Below, in pieces: positions 14,881 to 24,274 of a stretch of 41,202 nucleotides of DNA. The number at the start of each line of letters is the position of its first letter. Within the stretch, counting starts at the first letter, position 1. Origin of the DNA: an uncultured Christensenella sp. (GTDB lineage: Bacteria; Bacillota; Clostridia; Christensenellales; UBA1242); the NCBI GenBank assembly GCA_949292875.1, contig CASFBJ010000001.1:1-41202 (forward strand), read 5' to 3'. The notes beneath the pieces are model-generated. The model ran no database searches and was not told the DNA's origin. It was given only the letters and a program-made list of their open reading frames with translations. Position numbers and translations under genes: made by a program.

Positions 14881-17442
14881 TTAGCTCTTTCTTTTTTTTA
14901 TTAGTTTATTTAAAAATTTGTATATTTCCATAATCAAAATAGGAGCGATTGAGCAAATAAAGATATAAGCATAGTATATAGGGTCAAGAATAGTTAATCC
15001 AAATATATTTGCGATAGGTGGAATAAATAAAACAATGCACATCAATAAAATGCCTATTAAGTTCATTATATAAAAATTTTTATTTTCGCTTATTTTATGT
15101 TTAAATATTGAATCTGTAGTAACTAAATTTAAACTATGTGCAATTTGAGCAAAGCCTATTATTCCAAAAGCAATAGTTGATGCTACTTCTATTTTATTTG
15201 TTTGTGAATAACCTATATAATAGCCTATTAAGGCCACAATTGCTACACCAAGACCAAAAATAATCATAGTAATTGCTTCTTTTTTATTTAGTATACTTTG
15301 ATTTTTTGGTGTAGGACTATTTTTCATTATATTTTTTTCACTATTACATAGACCTAGACCTAGAGCAGGGAAGGTGTCTGTAACTAAATTTATCCATAAT
15401 AATTGAACGGATATAATAGGGCATACTCCTAAAAATATCAGTCCTAATATAAGTAAAATTGCTTCACAATAATTCGTGCCTAATAAAAATTGTACAACCT
15501 TTCTTATATTTGCATATATATGTCTACCTTCTTTAACTGCAGAAACTATGTTAGTGAAGTTGTCGTCGGTTAGTATCAAATCACTATTTTTCTTTGCAAC
15601 TTCGCTTCCTGCTATACCCATAACGCAACCTATGTCTGCGTGTTTAAGAGCAGGTGCATCATTTACACCATCACCAGTCATAGCAACAACATGACCTAAT
15701 TCTTGTAAAACTTTAACTATCCTAAGTTTGTCATTAGGTGTTGCTCTTGCATAAATAGAGATTTGATTTATTTTTTCTTTAAGCTCATTGTTACTCATTT
15801 GTGCCAATTGACTACTTGTAACAACATAGGTTGAATCGTTATATATTCCTAATTCTCTGCCTATTGCTTTTGCAGTTTCAGGATTATCGCCTGTAATCAT
15901 TATAGGCATTATTTTTGCTTCTTTACATATCTCAATAGCTTCTTTGACTTCAACTCTTGGAGGGTCATGAACTCCAATTAAACCAATGAAATTTAAATTG
16001 CTTTCTATGTTTTTACTGTCTTTTGCAGAATTAAAATTTTTTAATTTTTTTACAGCAACTGCAAGTACTCTTATGCCTTGGCTTGCGTATGCAGTATTGC
16101 ATGATTGCAAATTCTTTATATATTTTATATTTTTACATTTGTCAACAACACATTCAAAAGCACCTTTTGTTACTACAATGTAGTCATTTTCATCAGTCTT
16201 ATGAATTGTTGTCATCATTTTTCTCTCTGAGTCAAAAGGTATCTCGCTTATTTTTGCGTATTTTTTTGTATATGTGTCATTATGTGTTGCAAGAATTGCA
16301 CGCTCAGTAGGGTCGCCAATTTCTTCAGTGCCGTTACAACATAAACTTGCATAAGATAATATTTCTTTTGCTTTTTCATCTTCAATCTCGTAGGTATTTC
16401 CTTCATCATCACATACTAATTTTGCGGTCATTTTGTTTTGAGTGAGAGTCCCTGTTTTATCTGTGCATATTACACTTGCAGAACCTAATGTTTCTATTGC
16501 TGGTAAATTTTTTATTATCGCTTTTTTGTCAGCCATTCTTTCTACGCCTAATGCTAGTATTAGAGTAATAACGGCAGTCATACTTTCTGGAATTGTAGCG
16601 ATTGCGAGTGATATAGAATTCATAAATATATCTTTAAGAGCAATTTTATCTAATATGCCTATAACTAAAACTATAAGAGCGAGTATTATTGATGTTATGC
16701 TTACAACTATACTTAACTTTGAAACCTTTTTTTGTAGTGGAGTAGATTGCCTTTTTCCTGAATTAAGTTGCTGAGCAATTTTTCCAAGTTCTGTTTTCAT
16801 ACCAGTTGCAGTTACAATACATAATGCATTGCCGGATACTACTAAGCAACCATTATAAACCATATTTAATCGTTCGGCTAAAGGAGTGTTTTTGTCTATT
16901 TCATAGCTAAATTTAACACTTGGGAAACTTTCTCCTGTTAGGGTAGACTCATCTACTTTAAGTTCATTTGATAAAAATACTCGCATATCACAAGGTACTA
17001 AATCACCTTCATCTAATTTTACAATATCTCCAACAACTAAAGTTTTTGAATCTACTTCAACATATTTCCCATTACGCAAAACTTTTGCTGTTTTTGTTGT
17101 TAATTTTTTTAATGAATCTAACGATTTTTCTGCTTTTTGTTCTTGATATGCACCAAGTAATACATTTGCAAAAATTATAAAAAGAATGATAAAAGGTTCA
17201 AATAATGAACTTCTTGTGCTTATGTTTATAGCGAAAGATATTATGCAGGCTATACATAATATAATTATCATAGTATCTTTAAAGTTGTACAAAACCTTTA
17301 ATATAAAAGGTTTATTTTTTTGAGTAGTGAGTTTGTTTTCTCCATATGTTTGAAGCCTAGCTTTAACTTGCTCATCATTTAGCCCTGTTTCTGCATTTGT
17401 TTTACATTTGGATAAAACTTCTTCTAAAGATTTAGAATGCAT
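14881..17442 (-). CDS. P-type Ca2+-transporting ATPase (P2A-like)
   Basis: 853 residues, full length for a bacterial P2-type pump. Landmarks are the actuator 'TGES' (169-172), M4 'IPESM' with Glu286, phosphorylated Asp328 in 'DKTGT', a nucleotide-binding 'KGAFE', 'TGDNPETAKAIG' and the hinge 'GDGVNDAPALKHADIG'. M5 'NYCE' and M6 'NLVTD' supply the residues equivalent to SERCA Asn768, Glu771, Asn796, Thr799 and Asp800, so Ca2+ is the likely ion. The usual M4 PEGL is PESM here. It would export Ca2+ across the cytoplasmic membrane using ATP. Its start overlaps the end of the methyltransferase gene by 11 bases, with an AAGGAG site inside that gene. Confidence 0.92.
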   Translation of the reverse strand: MHSKSLEEVLSKCKTNAETGLNDEQVKARLQTYGENKLTTQKNKPFILKVLYNFKDTMIIILCIACIISFAINISTRSSLFEPFIILFIIFANVLLGAYQEQKAEKSLDSLKKLTTKTAKVLRNGKYVEVDSKTLVVGDIVKLDEGDLVPCDMRVFLSNELKVDESTLTGESFPSVKFSYEIDKNTPLAERLNMVYNGCLVVSGNALCIVTATGMKTELGKIAQQLNSGKRQSTPLQKKVSKLSIVVSITSIILALIVLVIGILDKIALKDIFMNSISLAIATIPESMTAVITLILALGVERMADKKAIIKNLPAIETLGSASVICTDKTGTLTQNKMTAKLVCDDEGNTYEIEDEKAKEILSYASLCCNGTEEIGDPTERAILATHNDTYTKKYAKISEIPFDSERKMMTTIHKTDENDYIVVTKGAFECVVDKCKNIKYIKNLQSCNTAYASQGIRVLAVAVKKLKNFNSAKDSKNIESNLNFIGLIGVHDPPRVEVKEAIEICKEAKIMPIMITGDNPETAKAIGRELGIYNDSTYVVTSSQLAQMSNNELKEKINQISIYARATPNDKLRIVKVLQELGHVVAMTGDGVNDAPALKHADIGCVMGIAGSEVAKKNSDLILTDDNFTNIVSAVKEGRHIYANIRKVVQFLLGTNYCEAILLILGLIFLGVCPIISVQLLWINLVTDTFPALGLGLCNSEKNIMKNSPTPKNQSILNKKEAITMIIFGLGVAIVALIGYYIGYSQTNKIEVASTIAFGIIGFAQIAHSLNLVTTDSIFKHKISENKNFYIMNLIGILLMCIVLFIPPIANIFGLTILDPIYYAYIFICSIAPILIMEIYKFLNKLIKKRKS

Positions 17443-18778
17443 TGGTGTTCTCCTTAAGTTTTAAATGAACTAAAGTTTCTATATGTCTTGTTTGTGGGAA
17501 CATATCATAAGGTTGTATAAGTTGTATATCGTATAAATTTGTTAATATTTTTAAATCTCTTGCTAGGGTTGCGGGATTACAACTAATATAAATTATAGAC
17601 TTCGGCTTTACATTACAAACAGTAAGTAAAACTTTTTCATCGCAACCTTTTCTTGGTGGGTCTAAAACAAAAGTTGTATCTGTATCTTTACTTAATAAAT
17701 TTACTATGTTTGGTAGTTGCTCGCTACAATCTCCTGTAATGTTTTTTACATTTGATATATTATTCATCTTCATTAAATTGTCAGCGTTTTTTGTTGCTTG
17801 TTCAATTATTTCAATACCATAAACAAATTTTGCTTTTTTGGCTAAAATTGCACTTAAAAGACCTGCGCCACTATATGCGTTTATTATAGTGCTATTTGGA
17901 GTAATCAAATTAAGCGTTTGTTCATACATTTGATTTTGAACATCTCTATTTATTTGCATAAAACTATTTGGCGAAATAAAATGTGTAATTCCAAAATCTT
18001 GTGTTTCTAATTCTTCATTTCCTATAATACACTTAGTAATGGGACTTAAAATTGTGTTAGTTTTTTGTTTGTTAATATTTAGGTATAGTGAAAAATTTGA
18101 ATAAAATTCTTTGTTTAATCTATCTATCAAAATATCTAATTTAGGAATCGTGTTTCCATTTATAACTAAGCAAATTGATATTCTATTATCAACTTCTCTT
18201 AAAACTATATTTCTTATAATTCCTGTGTGAGTGCTTTCATCGTATAAAATTTGATTTGTTTGATTGCAAAATTCTCTAAAAATAGAGTAGGCTTTATTAC
18301 AAAGACTTTTTGATAAAGGACAAGTATCTATGTCTATGACTCTGTGAGATTTTTCTGCATACATTCCTATACCATGTGAAGTACATGGAAATTGCATTTT
18401 ATTTCTGTAATAATAGATGTTGTTACTTGGTTTACAAGGTTGTACAAAATGCGTGATGTTAGCGTATTTGTACAAAGCATTTGCAACTATATTTTGCTTA
18501 ATTTTTAGTTGGTCTTCGTAAATTATATGTTGCATATTACAACCGCCACATTTAGTAAAATATTTGCATTTATTTTCACATCTGGAAGGGCTTGCAATAT
18601 TAATTTTTTGTATTTTAGCAAATGCTATGTTTTTGTTAACTTTTAAGACAAGTACATCAATATTTTCATTCTTTAATGCAAAAGGAACAAAAACGACTTT
18701 ATTGTCGTATTTTGCTATTCCTTCACCATTGTTGCCTATATCAATAATATCAACATTTATTACATCGTTTTTATTCAT
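17432..18778 (-). CDS. rlmCD: RlmCD/RumA-family 23S rRNA (uracil-5-)-methyltransferase
   Basis: 448 residues from the ATG at 18778. A longer in-frame reading from a TTG at 18814 would run through a perfect promoter, so it is rejected. An N-terminal TRAM domain (about 1-60) is followed by a 4Fe-4S cysteine set (Cys67, Cys71, Cys77, Cys80 in 'CENKCKYFTKCGGC'). The SAM-binding 'YSGAGLLSA' and 'DPPRKGCD' come next, and then the nucleophile Cys400 in 'ISCNPATLARDL'. The family methylates U747 and/or U1939 of 23S rRNA. Which site is not decidable here. It is first in an operon with the Ca2+ ATPase and PnuC, and its transcript appears leaderless. Confidence 0.9.
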   Translation of the reverse strand: MNKNDVINVDIIDIGNNGEGIAKYDNKVVFVPFALKNENIDVLVLKVNKNIAFAKIQKINIASPSRCENKCKYFTKCGGCNMQHIIYEDQLKIKQNIVANALYKYANITHFVQPCKPSNNIYYYRNKMQFPCTSHGIGMYAEKSHRVIDIDTCPLSKSLCNKAYSIFREFCNQTNQILYDESTHTGIIRNIVLREVDNRISICLVINGNTIPKLDILIDRLNKEFYSNFSLYLNINKQKTNTILSPITKCIIGNEELETQDFGITHFISPNSFMQINRDVQNQMYEQTLNLITPNSTIINAYSGAGLLSAILAKKAKFVYGIEIIEQATKNADNLMKMNNISNVKNITGDCSEQLPNIVNLLSKDTDTTFVLDPPRKGCDEKVLLTVCNVKPKSIIYISCNPATLARDLKILTNLYDIQLIQPYDMFPQTRHIETLVHLKLKENTNAF

Positions 18779-18785
18779 GGTAAAC

Positions 18786-18814
18786 ATTATAGCAAGATAA
18801 TTGTAAATTTTCAA
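18786..18814 (-). promoter_or_regulatory. near-consensus promoter giving a probable leaderless mRNA
   Basis: On the minus strand TTGAAA (18814-18809), exactly 17 bases, TATAAT (18791-18786). The ATG of the methyltransferase is at 18778, seven bases after the -10 box, where transcription would start. No Shine-Dalgarno site can fit. Confidence 0.75.
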
Positions 18815-18987
18815 TATAATACAATAAATTTTTTATAATTCAAAAAATATTAGCAAAAAAATGACTTTGAAAATTTAGGCATGAAAAAGAAAATTTGATA
18901 ATAAAAAGTATTTTTAAAATTTTTTTTTAGGAAAAATGAAAAAATATTGGAATAATATAAGTAAGACACATTATTAAGGAATAATTA

Positions 18988-20769
18988 ATGAATTCAGGTA
19001 GAGGTTTTGATAGTGATTGGTTGCAAAAGTTAAGAGATGCAAATGATTTAGTCACTATCGCATCTAAGTATTGTTATATAAAGAAACAAGGTAGAAAATT
19101 TTGGGCTTGCTGTCCATTTCATCATGAAAGGACACCATCTTTTTGTATAAATAACGAAGAACAATTTTTTCATTGTTTTGGTTGCGGAGTTTCCGGAGAT
19201 GTTATAGCTTTCATAATGAAAATAGAATCTATGGATTTTCTAGATGCTGTAAAGTATTTGGCGGATAAAAGTGGTCTAAAACTTCCTGAATTTAAAGGCG
19301 AAAAAGAACTTTTTGAAAGAAAGCAAAAGAAAGATAGATTATTAACTTTATTAAAATCTGCAAATGAGTATTATAAAAACGAGTTAAAAGGGAAAGAATT
19401 CAAAGAAGTTTTAAACTATATAAGTTCTCGGGGACTTACTCAAGGTGAAATAGATAAGTTTGAACTTGGTTATAGTTCTAGTTGGGACGGAATAGTTAAG
19501 CATTTGTCAAAATTAGGGTTTAAAACTGAGGAAATGCTTGAAGTTGGTATTGCTTCGAGAGATGAAAGTGGAAGGTTGTCAGATTTTTTTGCTTTTAGGC
19601 TAATGTTTCCATTATTTAATAAATTTGGAGATTGTATAGGCTTTAGCGGAAGGGATATACAAAATAAATCTAAAGCAAAATACAAAAATAGTATTCAAAG
19701 TATGATATTTGATAAAAGCAGTACAGTTTTTGCCTTAAATCATGTAAAAAAACTTAAGCAAACGCAAAATATAGAGTATGTTATAATTTGCGAAGGGCAA
19801 ATGGATGTAATTTCAATGCATAATGCTGGTTTTAATACTGCAGTGGCATGTTTGGGTACAGCAATAACAGATACTCATGCAAAAGAAATAAAAAGAGTTA
19901 CGGATAATGTTGTTTTATGCTTAGATAATGATGAAGCAGGAGTGATGGCGACGCTAAAGGCAATACCAATACTCAAAGCAAATAATTTAAATGTTAGAGT
20001 AGCACAATTAGAAGGCGGAAAGGACCCTGATGAAATTATTAAAAATAATGGCGTTGATTATATGTCAAATATAATAAATAGTGCAAAAGATTGTGTAGAG
20101 TATCAAATAATTTCATTAAGTAAAATTAATAATTTAAGTGAAGGCTCTGGTAAAAGTAAATTTTTGACTGAAGTATTTGCACTATTAAGGCAAATTCCTA
20201 ATAAAAGTGGCAGAGAGTATTATATTCCGCTTATTTCTAGACTTACAAAAATACCACAAAATGTTATTAGAGAAGATGTGTCTGATATAAATATGGCTAT
20301 TGCCCAAAAAGTTGCTGATGAAGAAAAATACTCAAAATTATCTTATAAGGCAGATGCTTTAATGCAATCTCAAATATTTGTTTTAGCATCAATGATAGAT
20401 AATAAGGATTATGCAACACTTAGTCGTGATATTGATTTACTAATTAAAGATAGTGATGTCCTTAAATTTAGTGAATATATAAGAGAGAAAAAACAAAATA
20501 ATGAGACGATAAACAAAGTTATTTTATATGACATTTTTGGTGATACAAATGAGTTTATAAAGCAATGTTTAAATTACAATTTTGATATATATACAGAAAA
20601 TTTGAAAGATTATTTTGATGCATGTGTTAAAAATATTAAAATAAAAAAAATAGATTTAGACATAGAAGAAATGCAAAGTAAAATTGCTCACATTTCAAGT
20701 ACTGATGAAAAAAAAGATATAATTAAAAAAATAGCATGTTTAATTAAGGAAAAACAAAAATTAAAGTAG
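18988..20769 (+). CDS. dnaG: DNA primase (DnaG)
   Basis: 593 residues. DnaG synthesises RNA primers at the replication fork with DnaB helicase. The N-terminal CHC2 zinc finger is complete: Cys42 and His45 in 'CPFHHERTPSF', Cys63 and Cys66 in 'CFGCG'. The catalytic core includes 'GFSGRDI', the TOPRIM 'CEGQMDVISMHNAGF' and 'CLDNDEAG'. A divergent helical C-terminal region (about 440-593) should be the helicase-interaction domain. An AAGGA site precedes the ATG. It heads the dnaG-rpoD operon that is typical of Firmicutes, and the next gene starts 12 bases downstream. Confidence 0.97.
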   Translation: MNSGRGFDSDWLQKLRDANDLVTIASKYCYIKKQGRKFWACCPFHHERTPSFCINNEEQFFHCFGCGVSGDVIAFIMKIESMDFLDAVKYLADKSGLKLPEFKGEKELFERKQKKDRLLTLLKSANEYYKNELKGKEFKEVLNYISSRGLTQGEIDKFELGYSSSWDGIVKHLSKLGFKTEEMLEVGIASRDESGRLSDFFAFRLMFPLFNKFGDCIGFSGRDIQNKSKAKYKNSIQSMIFDKSSTVFALNHVKKLKQTQNIEYVIICEGQMDVISMHNAGFNTAVACLGTAITDTHAKEIKRVTDNVVLCLDNDEAGVMATLKAIPILKANNLNVRVAQLEGGKDPDEIIKNNGVDYMSNIINSAKDCVEYQIISLSKINNLSEGSGKSKFLTEVFALLRQIPNKSGREYYIPLISRLTKIPQNVIREDVSDINMAIAQKVADEEKYSKLSYKADALMQSQIFVLASMIDNKDYATLSRDIDLLIKDSDVLKFSEYIREKKQNNETINKVILYDIFGDTNEFIKQCLNYNFDIYTENLKDYFDACVKNIKIKKIDLDIEEMQSKIAHISSTDEKKDIIKKIACLIKEKQKLK

Positions 20770-20781
20770 TAGGAGTAATAA

Positions 20782-22029
20782 ATGGAAAAAGAAAAAAATC
20801 TTACTTTAGAAGAAGATAAAAAAACAGTAAATAAAACAGTGTCTAAAAAGGGTAAAGCTAAAGAAGATAAAAGTGTAAATAGTAAAAAAGTTGAACCTGA
20901 AAACATAGAAAATAAACCTATGACTAATAATGGACCTATATACGATTTGGAAAGTGATGAAGCGAAAGAACTTTTTTCAAGAAAACAAGTTGAAGATGCG
21001 ATGAATAAAGTGAGAGAAATGGCTAAGGCAGGTAAACCACTTATAGAAGAAAAAGTAACACTTGCGCTGTTAAACTCTCACTTGCAAATGGTAGAAGCCG
21101 ATATGGTACTAGCAAAGTTAAAGCAAGAATTAAATATAATAGAAGGGAAAACAGAAATTAGTGATGATTTAGAAGATTTTATAAATCAACCAAATGGTGA
21201 TGACCCTGTTAAAATGTATCTTAAAGATATAGGCAGATATCCGCTTTTATCACATCAAGAAGTGATTGAACTTGCTAAAAGAAGAGACCAAGGTGATGAA
21301 AGTGCTAAGAAAAAACTCATTGAAAGCAACTTAAGATTAGTAGTAAGTATAGCAAAAGTTTTAGTTCCAGGACAAAATATGCCTTTTTTAGATTTGATTC
21401 AAGAGGGAAACTTGGGGCTTATAAAGGCTGTAGAAAAATTTGATTACACTAGAGGCTGTACATTTGCAACATATGCGACATATTGGATTAGACAAGCTAT
21501 AACAAGAGCAAAAGCTAATCAAGGTAGGTCAATTAGACTACCTGTTCACATGATAGAAACCTTGCATAAGTTAGCAAAAGCAAAAAGAATGTTAGCACAA
21601 AAGTTGGGAAGAGAGCCTAACGAGTCAGAACTTGCAGAAGAAATGGGAGTTGATGAGAAAAAGATATTTGAAATGCAAAAAATCAGTTTAGAGCCTATTA
21701 GTTATGATTCAACTTATGGAGAAGATGAAGATAGTAAATATGGTGATTTTATAGAAGATGAAAATGCTCAAACACCTATGCAAGCCACAATGAAAACAAT
21801 GCTTCATCAACAACTAATGAGCATTATTTCTGAACTTATGCCAAGAGAACAACAAGTTATAAATTTGCGTTTTGGTTTAGAAGATGGACATCCACGAACA
21901 CTTGAAGAAGTAGGTAGAGAATTTAATGTAACAAGAGAAAGAATAAGACAAATAGAATCTAAAGCTATGAGAAAATTAAAACAACCAAATAGAATAAAGA
22001 AGTTGTTAGATTATGATGCCATTGATTAA
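20782..22029 (+). CDS. rpoD: primary sigma factor RpoD (SigA)
   Basis: 415 residues. A Lys/Glu-rich disordered N-terminus (1-65) and a region 1.1-like segment lead into '[21 protein letters not shown]' (region 1.2). Next come the core-binding and -10 melting region 2 ('[14 protein letters not shown]'), region 3, and region 4 with the helix-turn-helix '[27 protein letters not shown]'. It directs RNA polymerase to TTGACA/TATAAT promoters like those seen throughout this window. A GGAG site precedes the start. Its last 17 bases overlap trmK. Confidence 0.98.
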   Translation: MEKEKNLTLEEDKKTVNKTVSKKGKAKEDKSVNSKKVEPENIENKPMTNNGPIYDLESDEAKELFSRKQVEDAMNKVREMAKAGKPLIEEKVTLALLNSHLQMVEADMVLAKLKQELNIIEGKTEISDDLEDFINQPNGDDPVKMYLKDIGRYPLLSHQEVIELAKRRDQGDESAKKKLIESNLRLVVSIAKVLVPGQNMPFLDLIQEGNLGLIKAVEKFDYTRGCTFATYATYWIRQAITRAKANQGRSIRLPVHMIETLHKLAKAKRMLAQKLGREPNESELAEEMGVDEKKIFEMQKISLEPISYDSTYGEDEDSKYGDFIEDENAQTPMQATMKTMLHQQLMSIISELMPREQQVINLRFGLEDGHPRTLEEVGREFNVTRERIRQIESKAMRKLKQPNRIKKLLDYDAID

Positions 22030-22705
22030 TGCGGGTTATAGAATTAATCAAATAGCAAGTTGTATAAAACCTTGTAATGTGCTATTTGATGTTGGTTGTG
22101 ACCATGGTAAATTAGGTATACATTGTATACAGTTAAAACTTACTAAAAAAGTAATTTTCACAGATATATCAAAATTAAACTTGAAAAAAGCGCAAGATAA
22201 TTTTAAGCGTTTAAAAGTTTCATCTTCATTAGTAGATTTTGTTTGCGAAGATGGATTACCTGATTTAGTACAAAATATAGAATGTACAGTAGCAATTTGT
22301 GGACTTGGTGCAGAAACAATAAAAAACATAATAAGCAAAAATAAGTCTGTAAATGCTACTTTTGTTTTACAACCAGCAACTAATGAAGAAAAACTTAGAA
22401 AATATCTTATAGAAAATAATTATATGGTATTATGTGAAAGAATTATAAAACAATCAAATAAATTTTATAGCATAATAGTAGCAAAATTAAATATTGATAA
22501 AGTTATGTATGAAGAAAAAAATATTTATATTGGATTTGTAAAGCAAGATGAAAAAGATAGCGTTTATTATAACTATTTAAAAAATAAGCTAATGATAGCG
22601 GAAAGAATACTTGCAAAAAATATGAATAATATGCTACAATGTAACATTAAATACGATATTTATGCTAGATTGAAATATATGGCAGATGAGTTGAAAGGAG
22701 AATAA
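22013..22705 (+). CDS. trmK: tRNA (adenine-22-N1)-methyltransferase TrmK
   Basis: 230 residues. A Rossmann-fold SAM-dependent enzyme with '[12 protein letters not shown]' (about 24-35, motif I), '[15 protein letters not shown]' and '[14 protein letters not shown]' in place of the usual AGMGG loop. It methylates A22 in the D-loop region of tRNAs in Gram-positive bacteria. The start (ATG at 22013) overlaps rpoD by 17 bases, as in other Firmicutes where trmK (yqfN) follows sigA. The zinc ribbon gene begins one base after its stop. Confidence 0.88.
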   Translation: MMPLINAGYRINQIASCIKPCNVLFDVGCDHGKLGIHCIQLKLTKKVIFTDISKLNLKKAQDNFKRLKVSSSLVDFVCEDGLPDLVQNIECTVAICGLGAETIKNIISKNKSVNATFVLQPATNEEKLRKYLIENNYMVLCERIIKQSNKFYSIIVAKLNIDKVMYEEKNIYIGFVKQDEKDSVYYNYLKNKLMIAERILAKNMNNMLQCNIKYDIYARLKYMADELKGE

Positions 22706-22706
22706 T

Positions 22707-23393
22707 ATGTACGAAAATATATTTAAGTATCAAGAATGCGATATGGAAATATTTAAAATAAAAAAGAGAATGCAAACTACAGAGTACAAAAAAATAATAT
22801 CTACTATGGTGCAAAAAAATAAAGATATCCAAAGAGATAAAGATGCTATGGAAAAAGAAGCAAATATTCTTTTAAATCAAATAAATGATGTTAAAAATTC
22901 TATAAACAATGAAAAAAATGAGATGGAATCTTTAGAGAGTCAATACAATGAAAACAAAATTACAAAAGAAATTTTTGTAAGCAAAGAAATGGAAGTTTCT
23001 ACAAGATTAAATAATTTACTAAAAAAATTGGTTAAATTACAAAAGGATGTAGAAATTGTAAATAAAAAATTTGATGAACTTAAGAAAAATGCAAAAATTA
23101 TAAAGATTAATTATAAAAATGCAAAGGAAGCACAAGAAAATTTTGAGAAAAATGAGTTGCGTGCGATACAAAAATTGGAAAATGACAAAAAAGAATTAAG
23201 TAAAAACATAGATTCTGCTATTATGAATGAATATGAAAAATATAAAAAAGATAACATAATGCCAGTATATGTTAAGCTTTATAATAATGAATGTTGTGGC
23301 GGTTGTATGCAAAAGCTTTCAACATCTCAATTAAGTAAAGATGATAAGAGAATTGATTGTGAAATGTGTAGAAGAATTATAATAAAGGAATAG
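22707..23393 (+). CDS. coiled-coil protein with C-terminal C4 zinc ribbon
   Basis: 228 residues. A long charged coiled-coil hairpin (about 20-185) is followed by a zinc ribbon with Cys pairs 'CGGC' and 'CEMC' near residues 197-221. This architecture matches the bacterial CT398/HP0958-like 'C4-type zinc ribbon domain' family, whose members bind nucleic acid or other proteins. In Firmicutes it often sits near the sigA-trmK cluster. A GAAAGGAG site precedes the start. The exact role is unknown. Confidence 0.8.
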   Translation: MYENIFKYQECDMEIFKIKKRMQTTEYKKIISTMVQKNKDIQRDKDAMEKEANILLNQINDVKNSINNEKNEMESLESQYNENKITKEIFVSKEMEVSTRLNNLLKKLVKLQKDVEIVNKKFDELKKNAKIIKINYKNAKEAQENFEKNELRAIQKLENDKKELSKNIDSAIMNEYEKYKKDNIMPVYVKLYNNECCGGCMQKLSTSQLSKDDKRIDCEMCRRIIIKE

Positions 23394-23395
23394 TT

Positions 23396-24259
23396 ATGAC
23401 AAAGATTAAGGATAAAGTAGAGAAATGGTTTGTTAGAGATGAAAAAGTGCTTATTACAACTGCGAGTACTACAGAATTAGTTAATAAAGCGATTAAAATA
23501 CACAAACTTACGCCAACAACAACTGCAGTTTTAGGTAGATGCTTAACAATGTCTGTACTAATGTCGGCAAAACTTTCTCACGATAATGCAAATATAACAA
23601 GCATAATTGATGGTGGCGGTCCTGTAGGTAAAATAATTTGTGTTGCAAAAAAAGGAGCTAATGTAAAAGGATATATTCAAAATCCTTTAGTTAATTTGGA
23701 ATTAAAGCAAGATGGGAAATTAAATGTTTCTGGAGCTGTAGGTACTAAAGGCAAATTAAAGGTTGTAATGGACTTAGGGTTTGGATATCCTTATTCTGGT
23801 GAAGTTGATTTAGTGTCAGGTGAAATTGCTGAAGACTTTGTACAATATTATTATATTAGTTTGCAACAACCTTGTGCTATAGCTTTAGGGGTGTTGGTGG
23901 GCCCTAATAATAAGTGTATAGTGGCTAGAGGCATACTAATAGAAATAATGCCTAATGCAGAAGAAGAAGACATTGCATATGTAGAGAAAGTAATAGAAAA
24001 TATAAAAGACTTTAGTAAAGAAATGAAAGAAGAAACTATAGAAGATTTTATTCATAAAAATTTTCCTGATGCTATAAGTCTACAATGTGATTTAGAACCG
24101 AAATTTAAGTGCTCATGTTCAAAATACAAAGTTAAAACAATACTAAGAAGCATGAAAAAAGAAGAACTAGAAACACTATATGATGAAAATGATGAAATAA
24201 AAGCTCATTGTGATTTTTGTAATAAAGATATAATACTAAACAGAGAAGATTTGAATTAA
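23396..24259 (+). CDS. hslO: redox-regulated chaperone Hsp33
   Basis: 287 residues. The N-terminal core 'TTELVNKAIKIHKLTPTTTAVLGR' and 'GGGPVGKIICVA' is typical. The C-terminal redox switch has 'CSC' (about 241-243) and 'CDFC' (about 273-276), the zinc-binding CXC-X27-32-CXXC pattern. In reducing cytoplasm the four cysteines hold zinc and the protein is inactive. Oxidative unfolding makes it an ATP-independent holdase. It starts 2 bases after the zinc ribbon gene, with an AAGGA site inside that gene. Confidence 0.95.
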   Translation: MTKIKDKVEKWFVRDEKVLITTASTTELVNKAIKIHKLTPTTTAVLGRCLTMSVLMSAKLSHDNANITSIIDGGGPVGKIICVAKKGANVKGYIQNPLVNLELKQDGKLNVSGAVGTKGKLKVVMDLGFGYPYSGEVDLVSGEIAEDFVQYYYISLQQPCAIALGVLVGPNNKCIVARGILIEIMPNAEEEDIAYVEKVIENIKDFSKEMKEETIEDFIHKNFPDAISLQCDLEPKFKCSCSKYKVKTILRSMKKEELETLYDENDEIKAHCDFCNKDIILNREDLN

Positions 24260-24274
24260 AATTTGGAGTACAAT

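Noticed and set aside
18779..18814. N-terminal extension of the rRNA methyltransferase from a TTG at 18814
   Set aside because: The extension is exactly the promoter TTGAAA-17-TATAAT, and no Shine-Dalgarno site precedes the TTG.
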